A DNA stretch of 64,000 nt from the NCBI GenBank assembly GCA_947579605.1, contig OX388314.1, positions 10,971,982 to 11,035,981 on the forward strand. Direction: 5' to 3'. The notes beneath the pieces are model-generated. The model ran no database searches. It saw only the letters and a program-made list of their open reading frames with translations, and had not been told where the DNA came from. The first letter of the stretch is position 1, and every line of letters begins with the position of its first letter. Of this stretch, positions 33,211 to 44,252 are shown piece after piece. This stretch comes from Athripsodes cinereus. Lineage: Eukaryota > Arthropoda > Insecta > Trichoptera > Leptoceridae. The translations under genes were made by a program, and so were the position numbers.

Positions 33211-35437
33211 TTTTTTTTTTTTTTTTTATTTATTTATTTCAAACTTAAAGTTACAGCTTATATAACATAATAAACGAAAAAATAATAGTGCAAAATTAAA
33301 GCCAATTACAACTTAAGTTATATAATACAAAATGTTAGTTAAAAAACAAATTATATAAAACAGTTATTAAAATTATTATGATGAAAGATTATAAGATAAA
33401 TGTATATTTAAAAAAGTACATGTTTAAGAATATGAAAATAAAGAAGAAAAGCTATGAGATAAATTCAATTACATGTGAGCATTTTAGGATTGAGGGGAAA
33501 GGAAAAGGGAAGGGAATGATTTTGTTAAAAGATCTGAGTAACTTGAGTAAAAGTAAATTAATTTATGAGGATGTACTATGCATATAATAATTATTTATGT
33601 TAATTTTATATAAGATATATTATATTTTATTCTAAAGCTGTGTACTGATTTGCGTCCTCAATATTGCATTGACTGATTTTATAAAAGTGTTTTTACTTGC
33701 TTGAAATATGTCTATGTCGTTGAAGGATGTGTTGTAAGTTTCGTAAATTCTGTTAAAAATAGTGTTCCTGCCATAGTTTGTTTGAAATGTGTTAACATGG
33801 AATAACGTGTGTGTTCTTGTTTGTCTTTGTGGTGTTCGAAGTTTGATTGTGGAAGTCATGTACTGAGAGTCGATGTTGTTATGTACTATGTCATATAATA
33901 GTCTCATGTCTGTTAAAGTTCGTCTTGTCTTTAGTGTAAGCATATTATGGTAGGCTGCGGAGTCAGTATAGTCATCAAAATGAACACGGGCCCTGTAGTT
34001 CAGATGTTTAAGAAACCGATTTTGAACTCGTTCAAGTCTCGAAATATATGTTAAGTAATGAGGAGACCAAATAGAAGATGCAAATTCTAGAACGCTCCTT
34101 ACGTACGCGTAGTATACAATTTTAACTGAAGATGAGTTTTCAAATGGTTTACAGGTTCGCATTGTAAACCCTAACATCTTGTTAGCTTTATTGATAATTG
34201 TGTTTATATGGTGATCTAGTACCATTTTATGATCTAAAATGACTCCCAGGTCGCGGATTTTGTCAGTTTGTTTGATCGTCTCGTTTTGTATTTTGTAATC
34301 GTATTTTATGGGTACTTTGTTCCGAGTGAAAGAAATATTTAAGCATTTGGTAATATTGATATCTAATTTATTCTGTAAGCAGTATGTGTTTAGTCTGTCA
34401 AGGTCTGATTGAAGCTTTAGGCAGTCTCGTTCGTTGATTATTTCGTTGAAAATTTTCATGTCGTCAGCGTAGAGTAGGTATTTTGAGTCATGGAAGCATT
34501 CACCTATGTCATATATATACATATTAAATAATAAAGGGCCGAGATGAGAACCTTGTGGAACTCCTGATGTAACATTAATGTATTGCGACCTATATCCTCC
34601 CACCACAACTGCCTGTTGACGGTTTTCTACATACGACGCGAACCAACGGTATAAATCGCCGTGTATACCGAGGTGGCGTATTTTCCTTAGTAGTATTCTG
34701 TGTATAACTCGGTCAAAGGCCTTTGAGTAGTCGGTATAAATCGCATCCACTTGAATTCTATTATCCATTTTTGTATTAATATAATTAGTAAATTCTGACA
34801 GGTTAGAGGTGACTGATCGCTTTCTCATAAAGCCGTGCTGAGTTTCGGGGATATGTTTGGAGATAATTGGATAAATTTGGTCATAAATAATTAGTTCGAA
34901 CATTTTGCTGAATATTGGAAGGATCGATATGGGTCTATAATTGCGGATAAGATTTTTACCTCCCTGTTTGTAAATTGGAATTAAGTTAGCTAATTTCCAT
35001 GTACATGGAAAAATACCTTCTGATATGGAACGTGAGAATATTTTATACAGAGGATATGCTAGTTGACTGGCACAGTTTACGGCAAAAATAGGCGGTATGA
35101 GATCACTACCAGGTCCCTTTTTTGTGTCAAGTTTTTTAGGTACTTCTCCACAAGGTTCTCATCTAATTCTATACTTGAGATGCAGTCTATATGGTTAGTA
35201 TATACATTTTCTTGGTCAGTCCCATCAACGCTGTCTGCAACGTAGACTGATTTGAAGTATTCTGAAAATAATTCAGCGATACTTCGTCCATCGGTGGCTA
35301 CACGATCGTCTAGGTGCATTTCCCCTGGTAATGATGTAGATTTTCTTTTCAGTTTGATATAATTCCAAAACTGTTTTGGATCTGATTTAATCAGGTGTTC
35401 TGATTTTTTTATGAAAGAAAAAGGGACTAAATACAAT
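33211..35437 (-). mobile_element. LINE (CR1/Jockey group), 5'-truncated, poly(A)-tailed
   Basis: This is the largest transposon copy in the window. On the minus strand it begins inside the region upstream of the reverse transcriptase (35437), runs through the RT domain and stop (33632-33634), has a ~400-base 3' untranslated region, and ends with AATAAATAAATAAA and a run of 17 A (plus-strand T run at about 33211-33227). The 5' endonuclease region is missing. No target duplication was found with certainty. GVPQGSHLGPLLF and YADD suit the CR1/L2/Jockey assemblage; the clade needs a tree. Confidence 0.9.
33632..35436 (-). pseudogene. reverse transcriptase of LINE, one frameshift
   Basis: This encodes an RNA-dependent DNA polymerase that would copy LINE RNA at a nicked target. 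The 423-residue frame 33632-34903 holds RT motif A (DYSKAFD, residues 58-64), the GVPQGSHLGP motif (114-123) and the catalytic YADD box (145-148), then the thumb and C-terminal region to QISTQL. The frame is open upstream of its first Met: NYRPISILPIFSKM precedes it and IPIYKQGGKN precedes that. At about 35138 a one-base shift in an A-rich run (gaagtacctaaaaaactt) separates this from the upstream part (35145-35436: NYIKLKRKS, EYFKSVYV), which should continue into PKKLDTKKGPGSDLIPP. The catalytic residues are intact, so decay is recent or slight, but the 5' truncation makes it non-autonomous. Confidence 0.92.
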
Positions 35438-37176
35438 TAGAAATAAGTAAACATATTTAGAAAAAAAATATACAAACACAAAATAAACCAACACAATCAA
35501 GCAACACTACATTCATTGCTCGAACATTTATATAATGCCTAGCTTATTATCAACATAATATGGTATATTTCGTATTTCCTCACAAACTTATGATTCTGAC
35601 TCCCCAACGCTTCCTTTAAGAACACAAGTTGGAATAACTAGCAACTTTCATTTTCATTGAGGGCGTTTTTGGGTTAATGGGGCAATTGAGTTACCTCATC
35701 TTACAATATTCTCAATACTCTGATATCGTTTTTCATATGAACAATGTAGATATATAAAAGAGGCTATTTCATTTAGTTGAGTGTTTTTCAGAACATTCAA
35801 TAAATTAATGTGTTCTTTATGTTTATTTCATTATTTATAGAGCAAATATAATTTGAATATTCTCAGCTTCGATATAAAGTTAAAGGAAGTTGCAAATAAA
35901 AATATCCAATAAGATTGATAAAGCATTGATATTTAAAATTGGTATAGTTAAATTCATAAAGCATAATGAAATTAGCTTTTGCAATATAACAATGTATTAT
36001 GTATTCGCTTCATATACCTATTATGCACGAAAAAATAGCTAACAACATACTTCAGGAATAATTTATCACATCAATAGAAATATTGGGTAAATAAAATCAA
36101 ACACTTTTTCATTTGAATTTCAATAAATTTTTTTCCAGAATACTCAGTTATTTCTTAAAAATAATATGAAAACATGACAGAAAAAATCTTTGCATTTTAG
36201 TGGAAATAAAAACATTATGTAGCTGCACAGACTACAGAGTCATTAGCTATTCAATTTCCGGATGTTCTGTAATTAGAAAGATACTGTTAATAAATTCTGT
36301 TATTAATATATTATGGGGTTGAGAAAAGGTATATGACACAAAAATAAATTAGTTAGATGTAATCGTAAGCTATTTCCGTTTTCAAAGAACTTTCTTCATA
36401 GGTAACTATTTGTATACGAATGCCGACATAAGTAAGATTCTTTGTAAAGGGAATTATAATATTTCACTGTCGAGATAACTACCGATAAAGATTTACAAAA
36501 TATACTTGACCGAGGGTAAAGGGTGGAGAGTAATTTATTTGTTACATTATTCAGAATGTTGCTATTTTTTTAGAGTGTAATGTTGCACGATAATAGGCAA
36601 TTAAATATTAATTGTAATTGGGTAGGTACTACTTGTTATATGATAATTGATGAAAATGTTTTAATTTTTCTAGATAATGTGTGTAGATAAATATCGTATT
36701 TTTAATGTTCCGTTTCAAATTGGGATGAGGATGATGATGAGTGTGCAAAAGATATTAACGTTCGTAGCTTATATCTTTCCGTCTTCGTATTTCGAATAAG
36801 GAATGAATGAGATATCGATAAAGTCGGTAGGTAATTATCCCGCAAATATTACATATATCCATTTAAAAAGATAATCATTATACAAAAAATATTAACTTAA
36901 GTTAAATATAATTTTGAATAAAATTACGAAATATTAATAATTTCATGCGAAAAACTTGTATAATGTCTGAAAGTTCAATTTGACAAAATTACATACACAT
37001 ACTCGTAGATATATGTATGTGATGACAAATATGAGAAGAATAAATTTTATTGTTTACTCGATGCATATTTTTAACTTCAAATGCACTTTTAGTATATTGA
37101 TGTTAATGCGTAAACCAAACAAAATAATGTTAAAAATTGTCAATAGCACTTTAACATCAATTTAAATTGAGATGTT
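35438..37176. other. unannotated AT-rich sequence
   Basis: No feature recognised in about 1.7 kb. Confidence 0.4.
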
Positions 37177-37530
37177 ATAATAATAATAATAAGAACACTT
37201 TATTGATCAGAAAAAAAAATCATGAGCAATTGGCGAGCTTATTGCCTGGAGGCAATATGTTCCAGCTAACCAAAATAATGTGTGATACTATGTTGACAAT
37301 GTGTAATTAATACTAAATGTGAACAGTTAATACTAAATTTAATTATAACTAATTACATTCTTAGTCCTAAGTAGAACATATATGTCATGTTTCCTCTCAT
37401 AAATACTATAAAATGAAGGATAAAGGCACGAGGAGGTACTTTTTAGGATAAGTCTATGGATTTTAGGTTATTCTTAAAAACGTGTAGCGTTTCGTGTAGT
37501 GTTATCTATAAAAAGTAATGTGATGTATTT
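37177..37530 (-). mobile_element. LINE or SINE 3' end with TTA tail
   Basis: On the minus strand, gatcaataaagtgttcttat followed by TTA repeats is a polyadenylation-signal-bearing 3' end. Just upstream is a gcctccaggcaataagctcg hairpin-like word. The element body further upstream (to about 37530) has no coding frame. Its 5' limit is uncertain. Confidence 0.5.
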
Positions 37531-39434
37531 GAAAATTTGAAGCATTGAATATTATTTTCTGTGTAGAAACTTGAGTCATTGCTTGAGTAGTTATTTATAT
37601 TTGTAAGAAACACTATATTAACTAAACAATGTATTATCTTTTAGAATATAAATAAATTGATGCCTGATTATTCATTAAGATTGTTAGCGTTCTTGTAATT
37701 TTGTGATTAGGAGACATTATGGTTTTGGCTGTGGTTTGTTTGAAAATATATAGGTACACTACTGAAAATATATTATCCGTAATTTCTGCTGATGTCTATA
37801 GAAAAATAATGAGGCCATGCTTAGTATTTCAGAATAAAGCCATAAATGAATTAAAAACTTTTGAAATTGAATGCAGGCCTATTTTCAGAAGACTTATTAA
37901 CACATGCATTCTGCGTGACTTGAACTTTGAACAAAGTACCTATAATTCAGTTATATAATACATCGATACAGTAGGGTAGAGATATCTATAAAAATGTACG
38001 ATTACTGAATTACATATTTTATCTAGCGCAATACCATAGTATCAACTTTAGTATGTTTTATCGTGAATGTAATTATTTTTCCATCAATCACTCACTTGAG
38101 ATCAACTTGTTTCGCTTTATCATTTGTCTTCCTGCACTACTGATAAGATAGTGATGTGATACATTTACTAAACAAATATAGGACAACTTAGAGCAATCGA
38201 TCTTTATCTAATTTGCATTTGAAACAAGGAATTGTTATTTTAAATTACTCTGGCAACATAGACGACCATTTACGATTTCCAAACATTGTTATATCACCTT
38301 TGACATAACTTCTGTAGGACTCTATTCCTTTGAGGATATCAATAGTTAATAATCACAATGTTATAATCACAATCACAAGGATCTAAATATTATTATATAA
38401 TCTTACCTTTAAAATATTTCAACAAAATTACCGTTGGATGATGTTAGGTCGAGAGATGGGAGATATTAAAGATTCCACCACAAAAATCTATATCATTATA
38501 AAAAGTTATTTGTCGTTACATTAAAACAATATAACCAGCTCCACCACACGGGTTTGTCATAATTATAATTACATGCCAAAAATTGGCAAAGTACATTTAT
38601 GTGTTACCCTTACCCTTAAGAAAGCAATGGGGGATTCTCCTTATTTTTTCTCATCATTTAGATCCCAGAGATTTGGATAAGATACAATGTGGATTCTCAA
38701 CTGTTTTTCTATCTAATTGATGATATTTTGAATAAACGACGTTCAATTGGTTTACCATGGAGAGTGATATGAGAATTTACATATTTTACATCTATCTTAG
38801 CTATGATGGATACTATTTCCATTTTGTGTTCCCAAGAGGAAAATATGGAGAAACGTGAGGAAGCTATTTTGCGCCGCCTAGGATAGAGAATTTTTCCCTC
38901 AAATGGAAACATATTACATATTTAACATATTTTTCCTATCCAGCTTGTTCATTCACGCGTTTATGTCATACACCATGTTTAATCGGGAGCCAAAGTAAGT
39001 TTCTATATTGGCATTCCCAAAAAAAAAACGTTACTGAAACCGAAAAGTTTGAAGGTTTATCTTTTGGAGTCCCTGACAGAAAATAATTTTCTCATTCTTT
39101 TCTATACGGTTTCAAATGTTTTGTCAAAAAATATATATTCAGTACCTATCAAAGCAGATATTGTGCTACTACTTAATTAAGTTCATCGTCTTAAATTAAT
39201 CCACATACCAATAATTTGCTCTCAGAAATTCCAAGTCATTACATAGGTGCATGACATGACATCGTTCCACATAATAAACATGCAATGTAATCCTAATAAT
39301 AGCAATTAGTGAGTCTATTAGATACGAGGAAATGTCTTTAGCATATCCAGTGCAGTAATAAATTTATAGTAAGAGTTTGTCAAGTAGAAAATGAATTGTG
39401 TTAGTATTTTGTATGATAATTATCACAAGATAAT
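37531..39434. other. unannotated AT-rich sequence
   Basis: No gene recognised. A 67-codon minus frame at 38709-38912 is open and moderately mixed in composition but matches nothing known to me. The stretch 39055-39130 weakly resembles the family B 5' half. Confidence 0.4.
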
Positions 39435-39690
39435 TTTTTTAAGATGCGCCGTTTTGTAAAAAAACCACCGTAAAGGCCCATTCAAGAACCATGACACCTC
39501 CTGAACAATAGGGTCTTTAACTCTGTCCTGAACACCTCCATACTATCCAAAGTTTGCAAATCATAGGTAATTTTGTTTTACAGTAACGGAACAGCCACAC
39601 AGAAGACACGGTCAACGTAGTTACATAGCTAGACCCCCTCTATGGTGCACCACAAGTCTATTGATAGAGTCTGTGTTTGCAGACCTTAGT
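39435..39690 (-). mobile_element. LINE C-terminal relic (family G), second copy
   Basis: The minus strand matches the relic at 19310-19552: NYVDRVFC, then NKITYDLQTLDSMEVF, LKTLLF and stop. It carries more stops and shifts. The 3' part contains acaaaacggcgcat. Confidence 0.75.
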
Positions 39691-39890
39691 GATTTTTACC
39701 TTGTACGTGCGATTTATTTGGCGGTGTTTATCGGAGTATGCATTTCAAAGGCGAGGGTAATTATTATAATATATTGGAAGAGCGATGTCTTCAATTTGTT
39801 TATGTGAAATGTTTTATTATTTTCTCTTTATCCTGTAAAAGGCATTAGCCGTATACTAGATAAATAAATAAATAAAAAAAAAAAAAAAAA
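39691..39890 (+). mobile_element. LINE 3' end with poly(A)
   Basis: The plus strand has cctgtaaaaggcattagccg, then gataaataaataaataa and a run of 17 A. It is the same tail module as on minus at 28616 and 46405. Confidence 0.6.
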
Positions 39891-40090
39891 TTTGCTTCTG
39901 AACGATATTATTGTTTGATTTTTACGAAGGTTTTCGGAGAGTCGATTCCAGATGATGGGTCTTATGTCACCAAAAAAACCCTATCGTGGAAGTTTGACTT
40001 GTTGACTCTATCTATCTTTTTCAGAATATTTTTGGATACCTTTGCTGAATGTAACGATTTACTTGCGGGTATTTTGAGAATGCTGACATG
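39891..40090 (-). mobile_element. LINE RT C-terminal relic, tail-to-tail with the poly(A)
   Basis: The minus frame reads GFFGDIRPIIWNRLSENLRK, then NQTIISFRSKF, and stops being LINE-like exactly where the T/A run begins. This is a CR1/Jockey-group C-terminus. The junction word ttcagaagcaaa is the same as at 28600-28612. Confidence 0.6.
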
Positions 40091-41444
40091 ATAAATTGTG
40101 TAAATATTAAATAGAAATTATACATCTATCAGTAGGTATCTCACGCATGAGGATAGAGTACAAGAAACCTATGTGTTTTAATCATACAAGTCGTCCTCTT
40201 TGTTCCTTAAAGATGAGACAATAAGAATGGGTGGCATATCTAGTCGCTGAATGGAAGGTGTTAAATAACATATAATAATGGTTTACAACTTTACATACCT
40301 ATGCAGTATACGAGATTCTTATTTTGCTGCTTTCTATGGAAAATTTATAATATTGAAAACTTGTTTACCTACTTCTTCCACAGCGTTACAAAACCCATTA
40401 AGTAATCTGTAAGAAAGTTCTCTGATATACAAGAACTGTTATATAAGAGTAGTCTTTTATGAAAGAGTTCTTTTTAGTTCTCGGAAACCTTGAGGATAGA
40501 AAATAGAAAAAAAGTAAAATGGCAGTGAAAACTATGTGACGTTTTACTACTTGAAGTTTTCAAAAGTGTTCGTTAATGTTATTTCATCTTTTATTTCTTT
40601 CATTTGACTCTGGAGACATCAATGTTTTGACATAATTTATACTCTTTTTGTTGGCGTCGTATAAACATTTTGACATATATTTTAATTTATATTCTCATAT
40701 GGATTATTTAAAATAAAACAGTTTTTATAAAGAGTTTTTCCATTTGTAAGTCTTGTGTAAAGATAGATATTTTTGTCTACCTTTTGGTATCATAATACAC
40801 TTTATAGTTTTGTTTTACTGAATGGAATAATAAATACATTCATTAGTCCAAATATTTGTACTAATAATATTATATCGCAATAAAAACGTTTTTTGTATGT
40901 TGAGTTGTAATGGATTCTTTTGCAATCGATATAAAAGTGTTATTGAAAACATTGGCGCCAAAGAAACGAGTGTGAGACTAATTACTCAATGATGGAGATT
41001 CCATGAAATGTTAAATATTTTAATAAGTTTAATTAATAATTCAACGAAATAAATTTATTGGATACTTGTAGCAAAATTATTTATCTAAATATTCAGAAAG
41101 TCTATTATCATTACTAAGCCTCATTTTCGACGCTAAAAATGACAAAGTTTATGCGTAATTTCCTGCAATTATCTGCTTCATTTATTCAAATACCGCCTTA
41201 TTATTTCTTTTCGAAATCAATAATTTGTAACAAATTATAAGTTTTGCAACATTTTTCAATGAAAACCAACTTCAATTAATAATAGTATTTTTATAATCAT
41301 ATTATATTGAGTTAACAAGTGAATGGATTGTAAGTTAACACTAACTTGTCATTATTATATAGTATTTATAAGTTGTGACTATTTATATGATTATTTTAGC
41401 GACGCAGGAAAATAAATTTTAATTATCCATCCTGCATGTCATTA
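40091..41444. other. unannotated sequence with a decayed family B patch
   Basis: At 40175-40270 the words caagtcgtcctctttg and aagaatgggtggcatat resemble a minus family B copy. Otherwise nothing is recognised. Confidence 0.4.
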
Positions 41445-41560
41445 TTTGGTTGAATTGGAAAGGCAGTCTGCGTGTTTATAACATGGTACTGGACTACTGG
41501 CTGCCCCACTTGTGGGATATGCCGTGATGATATTGTAAAGTGGTAGTAATTATTCATTTA
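41445..41560 (+). mobile_element. family B copy, 3' half
   Basis: ggcagtctgcgtgtttataa is followed by tggctgccccacttgtgg, gatatgccgtgatgatat and a GTAGTAAT tail. 5'-truncated. Confidence 0.75.
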
Positions 41561-42698
41561 AATTAATGAGTATTTTTGAATGTATATTCTACACAGCGAT
41601 AAACTCAACTAACTCTATTTAATCAAGCAGTAATGAGAAATTTGGTAAACTTAATTGAAATACGTTAAGACTGCGGAGATTTATAGAATTTTAAATGAAC
41701 ATAATTATATTATTATGTATAATAACAAATAATATTATAGTGTTATTCTATAGGACTTTCTACAATATTACTACACATTGATACTTATACATTTTCCATA
41801 AAAAGGATATAAAGCAAGTAGTAAATATATCACAAAATGTCATAGTGGTAGTATATTTCACAGTATACTATTTATGCAACGAACCTTTAGTTAAACTTTT
41901 TATAAAAAAAAATATGACAAACCCCGCATGAAAACGTAGGAAATATATATATTTTCATTCATTCATTTATTTCATCAAGGCTTTACCCTTCCTACCTTTT
42001 ACGAAGCATTCAAACGTTTAGAAAAAAGAAGAGGCATTCTTGGTTGAAGATTCCACGATAATTAATGTTTATTAATTTCTTAAATGATCAATGACTTTCT
42101 CGAATCAAAGCGAGAAAATAATAGAAACTAAGTAGGTACTCTTGTGTAAAGGAAAAACTTGTGACAATGAGACATTTTACATAATAATATAGGTATCATC
42201 TCTCTCGCAGGGTCGGTCAACTTTATTGTGAAATATACGAGTATATTTGATATTGTTTGAAGCGTTTTTTGGCAATTAAAATTACAGCAAAGGCCCTGTC
42301 AAACTATTCGTACACAAAACATGCCTTTAGCTAAAAAAAAAAACTATAATGCAGAGCGAAATTAATTCATACCTTCCACAGATCTCCACAGATTACGTGG
42401 AAATGAATACTTAACTGTCTACCAATTATTCAATTTGAAATATTAAATATAAACAAGTTCTATTATTTCTCTAGTACCTATTTAATTCAAAAGTGAGTGA
42501 TTCTGTTGTAAATGGTAATAAAAATATAGCAAGGGTGGGTAAATTTAATTTAATATTAACATGGTTAAGTTATTTGATTAATACATAGTTACTTGATAAT
42601 AGTTATGATTTCGAGGAAAAATAATTTATTCCATAATAACACTTAATGGGAGTTGTAATAATTTAGACGTATTAATTATATTTGCGGTATTATATAAA
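41561..42698. other. unannotated AT-rich sequence
   Basis: No feature recognised. Confidence 0.4.
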
Positions 42699-43194
42699 TG
42701 ATCATCAAATAATATTTTTGATCCTAGTCACCGACCATCAGAAAAATAAAACGATAATCAAAAAAGTAAAATTAACACCAAAACAATACCACCAAATATT
42801 TCATATTCCGATCATCAAAATATAAAATAAATATCATCAAATAAATGAAACTAACATCAAAATTATTACCTACAAATATTAAATTCCGATCGTCAAAATA
42901 TTTCGGTATGACCACCAAAAAATACATTTGACCATAAAATAAATAGATTGATTGCCAAAATAGTAGATTGATCGCCAAATTTTTTATTATAATAACAAAA
43001 ATCGTTCATAATATTTAAGTAAATTCATTAAAAAGTCTCTTTCTTCACTATCGTGATTTTTTTAAGAATGCTTAAAATGACATGACCCTTTTTATTATTT
43101 CACTATTCACGACTACAATAATAATATTTGAATACTTAAACCCGTTGCAGATGCACTATCATCGGAACTATGATACTTGAGCGGCCCCACCCGT

Positions 43195-43765
43195 ATTCGA
43201 GTATACTATATACTATACCCTCACGCCGTGTCCCAGGTGGGGTAGGCAGAGAGAACGGAATGCCATGTCGCTCTATCCTTACATACTTCTTTCGCTTCCT
43301 CTACATTCATCCAGTTTCTCATACATGCACGACGATTCCTCTTACTTAACACGCGACCGCCCTTGAGAATTTGATCCACGTGGTTCTCGGACGCCCGCGC
43401 TTCGTCACACCTTCTCTTTCAGATAAATACACCCTCTTCGTCAATCTTACACCATCCATTCGCTCCACATGACCAAACTACTACTATTACTACTATACCA
43501 TCACGGCATATCCCACAAGTGGGGTAGCCAGCAGACCAGCTACATATAAAACATGCAAGCTGTCTTCTCCGTGCCAATATAAAATCAAGACATTCAGGAT
43601 GGGTGGCAAACTTCATCGCCGAATTTAAGATGTAAAATGTCTTATTTTTTCGAACACCTGCCTTTTACAGGACACTCGAAAACTTACGGAGAAGAGTGGG
43701 AGACCAATTCTTTACCGGGTGCTCCACGGGATAAAGACCAAACCATCTCAATTTATTTACATTCC
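43195..43765 (-). mobile_element. RTE-like LINE relic related to family A, interrupted by family B
   Basis: The minus strand carries the 3' end ctgcctaccccacctgggac with acggcgtgagggtata, then upstream codons homologous to family A (Arg/Lys-rich RGRP-like and WF/VERM-like regions) up to 43478. After the 43479-43735 insertion, homology resumes at 43744-43765 (tctcaatttatttacattcc). Its 3' end is intermediate in sequence between family A and family B. Confidence 0.75.
43471..43743 (-). mobile_element. full-length family B copy with 8-bp TSD
   Basis: The element spans 43479-43735 (257 bp) and is flanked by gaccaaac at 43471-43478 and 43736-43743. On minus it starts tttatcccgtggagcacccg, passes aaggcaggtgttcgaaaaaa and gccacccatcctgaatgtc, and ends ctaccccacttgtgggatat with gccgtgatggtatagtagta. 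No protein and no convincing Pol III promoter. It defines the family for this window. Confidence 0.88.
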
Positions 43766-43768
43766 ATA

Positions 43769-43940
43769 GAAAAAGTAATATTTACGAAACTTACGGAAAT
43801 TTATATTCGAACCGGATTTTATTTTCGCCGGTTTTATTTTATTTTTGCCGGCAAAATAAAATCTATATAGAAAAGTAATATGTACAAAACTGGAAGAAAT
43901 TTATATTGGAATCAGATTTTATTTTTGCCGGCAAATGTTT
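43769..43940 (+). repeat. tandem duplication, ~103-bp unit
   Basis: Two diverged copies of aaaagtaatatttacgaaac, gaaatttatattcg and gattttattttcgccgg, starting at about 43769 and 43872. Confidence 0.65.
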
Positions 43941-43970
43941 TATTGTTTTGGATTCAATTTAGAAATATTT

Positions 43971-44250
43971 GATGATCACGATTTGATGATCAATCTACTA
44001 TTTTGGCGATCATATTGAATTATTTGGTGACAACATTTTATTTTTTAGGGTTCAATTTAGAATTATTTGATGATCACGATTTGATGATCAATCTACTATT
44101 TTGGCGATCATATTGAATTATTTGGTGACAATATTTTATTTTTTAGGGTTCAATTAAGAATTATTTGAGGATCACGATTTGATGATCAATCTACTATTTT
44201 GGCAATCAAATTGAATTATTTGGTGACGATTTTGGTATATTTTTGATGAT
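43971..44250 (+). repeat. 98-bp tandem repeat inside the fold-back right arm
   Basis: Units starting gatgatcacgatttgatgat at 43971, 44069 and (with one change) 44167 give an exact 98-base period over nearly three units. It is unrelated in sequence to the 98-bp satellite at 5699-9521. Confidence 0.85.
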
Positions 44251-44252
44251 CA

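Larger units (their letters stand above)
42699..44252. mobile_element. large fold-back element with repetitive arms
   Basis: The left arm (42699-42990) is built from words such as gatcatcaaa, gaccaccaaa and gattgccaaaatagtagat. The right arm (43965-44252) contains their inverse (atctactattttggcgatca, tttggtgac, tttgatgatca). The outermost bases, tgatcatcaaa and tttgatgatca, are exact inverses. The arms are internally repetitive, unlike simple TIRs. The interior carries an RTE fragment and, inside that, family B. No TSD is clear. Foldback-type DNA elements have arms of this style, but the class is inferred. Confidence 0.55.

Noticed and set aside
43419..43616. Cys-rich minus frame across the RTE/B junction, and similar frames at 56336-56545 and 2041-2223
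   Set aside because: They are readings of family B, which differ in frame from copy to copy and show no conserved protein.
43971..44250. Relation between this 98-base period and the 98-bp satellite at 5699-9521
   Set aside because: No sequence similarity was seen; the equal period appears coincidental.
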